Shown one piece after another: positions 6,744 through 8,067 of a stretch of 8,067 nucleotides of DNA. The position numbers were made by a program, and so were the translations under genes. The number at the start of each line of letters is the position of its first letter. Positions within the stretch are counted from its first letter, which is position 1. Below the pieces are notes generated by a model. It was not told the origin of the DNA and made no database searches. It worked only from the letters and a program-made list of their open reading frames with translations. The stretch comes from Roseiflexaceae bacterium (GTDB lineage: Bacteria; Chloroflexota; Chloroflexia; Chloroflexales; Roseiflexaceae): the NCBI GenBank assembly GCA_014381165.1, contig JACMIM010000184.1, positions 1-8,067 on the forward strand, read 5' to 3'.

Positions 6744-7994
6744 ATGCGTGTTCTACCATTTTTGCTCGTAATCCTGCTGCTGGCCGCGTGCTCCCCTGGC
6801 GATATTGCCACCATGGTGAACCGGCCAACCGCGATTCCGCGCGCAACTACACAACAAGCACTTCCCATTCCCACGCCTTCCGGGCCGCGCCCGACCGCAC
6901 AGGTATTGACCGACAGTGCGCCAGTGCCAACCCTGGAGCCGGAGTTGACCTCGGCCATGAACGCACAGCAACGCTTGCTGGTCGAACTGTACCGGCGCGC
7001 AAGCCCAGCAGTGGTCAGCATCGAGGGCAGCGGCGCACACCCACCGATCGACGGCATGGACATGCCTGACGGCCGGCTGCCTGTTTCGCAGGGTTCGGGC
7101 TTTCTGATCGACCAGCAAGGCCATATCGTCACCAATAACCATGTTGTCGAAGGCGCAGATTCATTCACCGTAACTTTTGCCGATGGCAGCATCGTGCCAG
7201 CAGCCCTGGTCGGCAGCGATGAAGGCAGCGATCTGGCTGTGTTGCGGGTCGAGGCACTACCCCTGGCGACCGCGCCGCTGCGGCTCAGCCAACAGGCAGC
7301 AGTCGAGGTCGGCCAGACGGCGATTGCGATCGGCAACCCATTTGGCCTGCAAAATACCTTGACCGTCGGCGTGGTCAGCGGCATCGGTCGCGACATCCGC
7401 GGGCCAAGTTCGCCCAATGGCGGTAGTTTTGCGATTCCAAATATCATCCAGACCGACGCAGCGATCAACCCTGGTAACTCAGGCGGGCCGCTGCTCAACA
7501 TCTACGGCGAGGTGATCGGCGTCAATACTGCCATCAGCACCGATTCTGGTACCTTTGAAGGTGTGGGCTACGCGGTGCCAGCCAGCAGCGTGGCGCGGGT
7601 CGTGCCGGAGCTGATTCGGGTGGGCGTGTACCAGCACGTTTGGCTTGGCGTCAGCATGGAGCAGATCACGCCGCAACTGCGCGAACAGCTTGGCCTGAGC
7701 ACTGCCCAAGGCTTGCTGGTGCTAAATGTCGTGCCGGATGGCCCCGCCGCCGATGCAGGCATACGTGCCGATGACCTTGGGACTAATCCTGCCACAGCCA
7801 CCAGATTTTCCGGCGATATCATCACGTCGATCGACGACCAGGCCATGGTCGGCCCGAACGATTTGCGCAGCTACCTGGATACCAAACAGGTCGGCGACAC
7901 GGTCACGCTCACCCTGCTGCGCGATGGAGCGCAGGTCACACTGCCACTGGTGCTGGAGGCAAGGCCGAGCGCTTCACCGGCTGCCGGGCGCTGA
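6744..7994 (+). CDS. HtrA/DegP-like S1C serine protease lipoprotein with one PDZ domain
   Basis: Envelope quality-control protease of 416 residues that cleaves or handles misfolded extracytoplasmic proteins. Residues 1-16 are a lipoprotein signal with lipobox LAAC (Cys16). A Pro/Thr-rich linker (about 27-68) tethers the catalytic domain (about 75-290), whose triad is His133 (TNNHVVEGA), Asp163 (GSDLAVLRV) and Ser246 (NPGNSGGPL). One PDZ domain (about 299-405) follows, starting at VWLGVS, with a Thr/Ala-rich loop (about 344-355) before GDIITSIDDQ. The single PDZ makes it closer to DegS or bacterial HtrA forms than to two-PDZ DegP. ATG 6744 is preceded by AGGAGA (6729-6734) nine nt upstream. 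The triad is intact and the length is ordinary. Being lipid-anchored, it probably works on the outer face of the cytoplasmic membrane. Confidence 0.93.
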   Translation: MRVLPFLLVILLLAACSPGDIATMVNRPTAIPRATTQQALPIPTPSGPRPTAQVLTDSAPVPTLEPELTSAMNAQQRLLVELYRRASPAVVSIEGSGAHPPIDGMDMPDGRLPVSQGSGFLIDQQGHIVTNNHVVEGADSFTVTFADGSIVPAALVGSDEGSDLAVLRVEALPLATAPLRLSQQAAVEVGQTAIAIGNPFGLQNTLTVGVVSGIGRDIRGPSSPNGGSFAIPNIIQTDAAINPGNSGGPLLNIYGEVIGVNTAISTDSGTFEGVGYAVPASSVARVVPELIRVGVYQHVWLGVSMEQITPQLREQLGLSTAQGLLVLNVVPDGPAADAGIRADDLGTNPATATRFSGDIITSIDDQAMVGPNDLRSYLDTKQVGDTVTLTLLRDGAQVTLPLVLEARPSASPAAGR

Positions 7995-8019
7995 AGCAGC
8001 GTGCTAGCGACGATATTTT

Positions 8020-8066
8020 AGTCCGCGTAGGCGGGCTTCGTAATGTGAGCCAGCGGCTTCAGTCGC
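8020..8066. repeat. REP-like hairpin repeat, copy C
   Basis: AGTCCGC-GTAG-GCGGGCT (8020-8037) is a hairpin closed by one T-G wobble and is a variant of the modules at 6074-6122. GCGGCT-TC-AGTCGC (8053-8066) is a second hairpin matching the copy at 4749-4764. The element begins 25 bp after the HtrA stop codon and may continue past the window. Confidence 0.6.
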
Positions 8067-8067
8067 C

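Noticed and set aside
7770..7815. Odd insertion in the HtrA PDZ domain
   Set aside because: The loop (about residues 344-355) is before the GDII strand, where length variation is common in this family; the rest of the PDZ domain is intact.

Overview
The window holds five protein genes and reads as GC-rich chromosomal DNA of a filamentous Chloroflexota bacterium (class Chloroflexia, Roseiflexus/Kouleothrix-like). That placement is inference. It rests on the gene set (large plant-type secreted subtilase, CarH-type B12 regulator beside phytoene synthase, DUF2085 membrane protein, lipoprotein HtrA) and on GC-rich hairpin repeats between genes. No marker gene is present to settle taxonomy.

Layout. 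Positions 1-3290 on the minus strand are one uninterrupted frame for a secreted S8 (subtilisin-like) protease of at least 1096 residues, cut by the left window edge. It has a signal peptide, an I9-type propeptide, a CHRD domain placed just before the catalytic Asp, a catalytic domain with an inserted PA domain, and C-terminal beta-rich domains. Positions 3291-3685 are a divergent, AT-richer control region with a good sigma70-type promoter for each direction and a cluster of TTTAC/GTAAA half-sites between them. Position 3686 starts a MerR-family regulator with a cobalamin-binding C-terminus (CarH type: W-x9-EH motif and E-x-H-x-x-G axial-ligand motif). After a 370-bp gap with hairpin repeats and a possible operator/promoter comes phytoene synthase crtB (5025-6017). 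A cluster of hairpin repeats (6045-6156) precedes a small DUF2085-type membrane protein (6176-6694) and an HtrA/DegP-like lipoprotein protease with one PDZ domain (6744-7994). The window ends in another copy of the hairpin repeat.

How the genes work together. The central theme is light-controlled carotenoid synthesis. CarH proteins are repressors that bind DNA as adenosylcobalamin-loaded tetramers in the dark and fall off when light breaks the cofactor; crtB makes phytoene, the first committed C40 carotenoid precursor. In support, the 10-mer TTACAAATAC occurs upstream of both genes (3550-3559 and 4893-4902), a candidate shared operator. The divergent protease starts on the other side of the same control region and might be co-regulated; this is untested. 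The DUF2085 and HtrA genes form a separate pair spaced 49 bp apart, probably an envelope protein and an envelope quality-control protease.

No RNA genes, CRISPR arrays, transposases or integrases were recognised.
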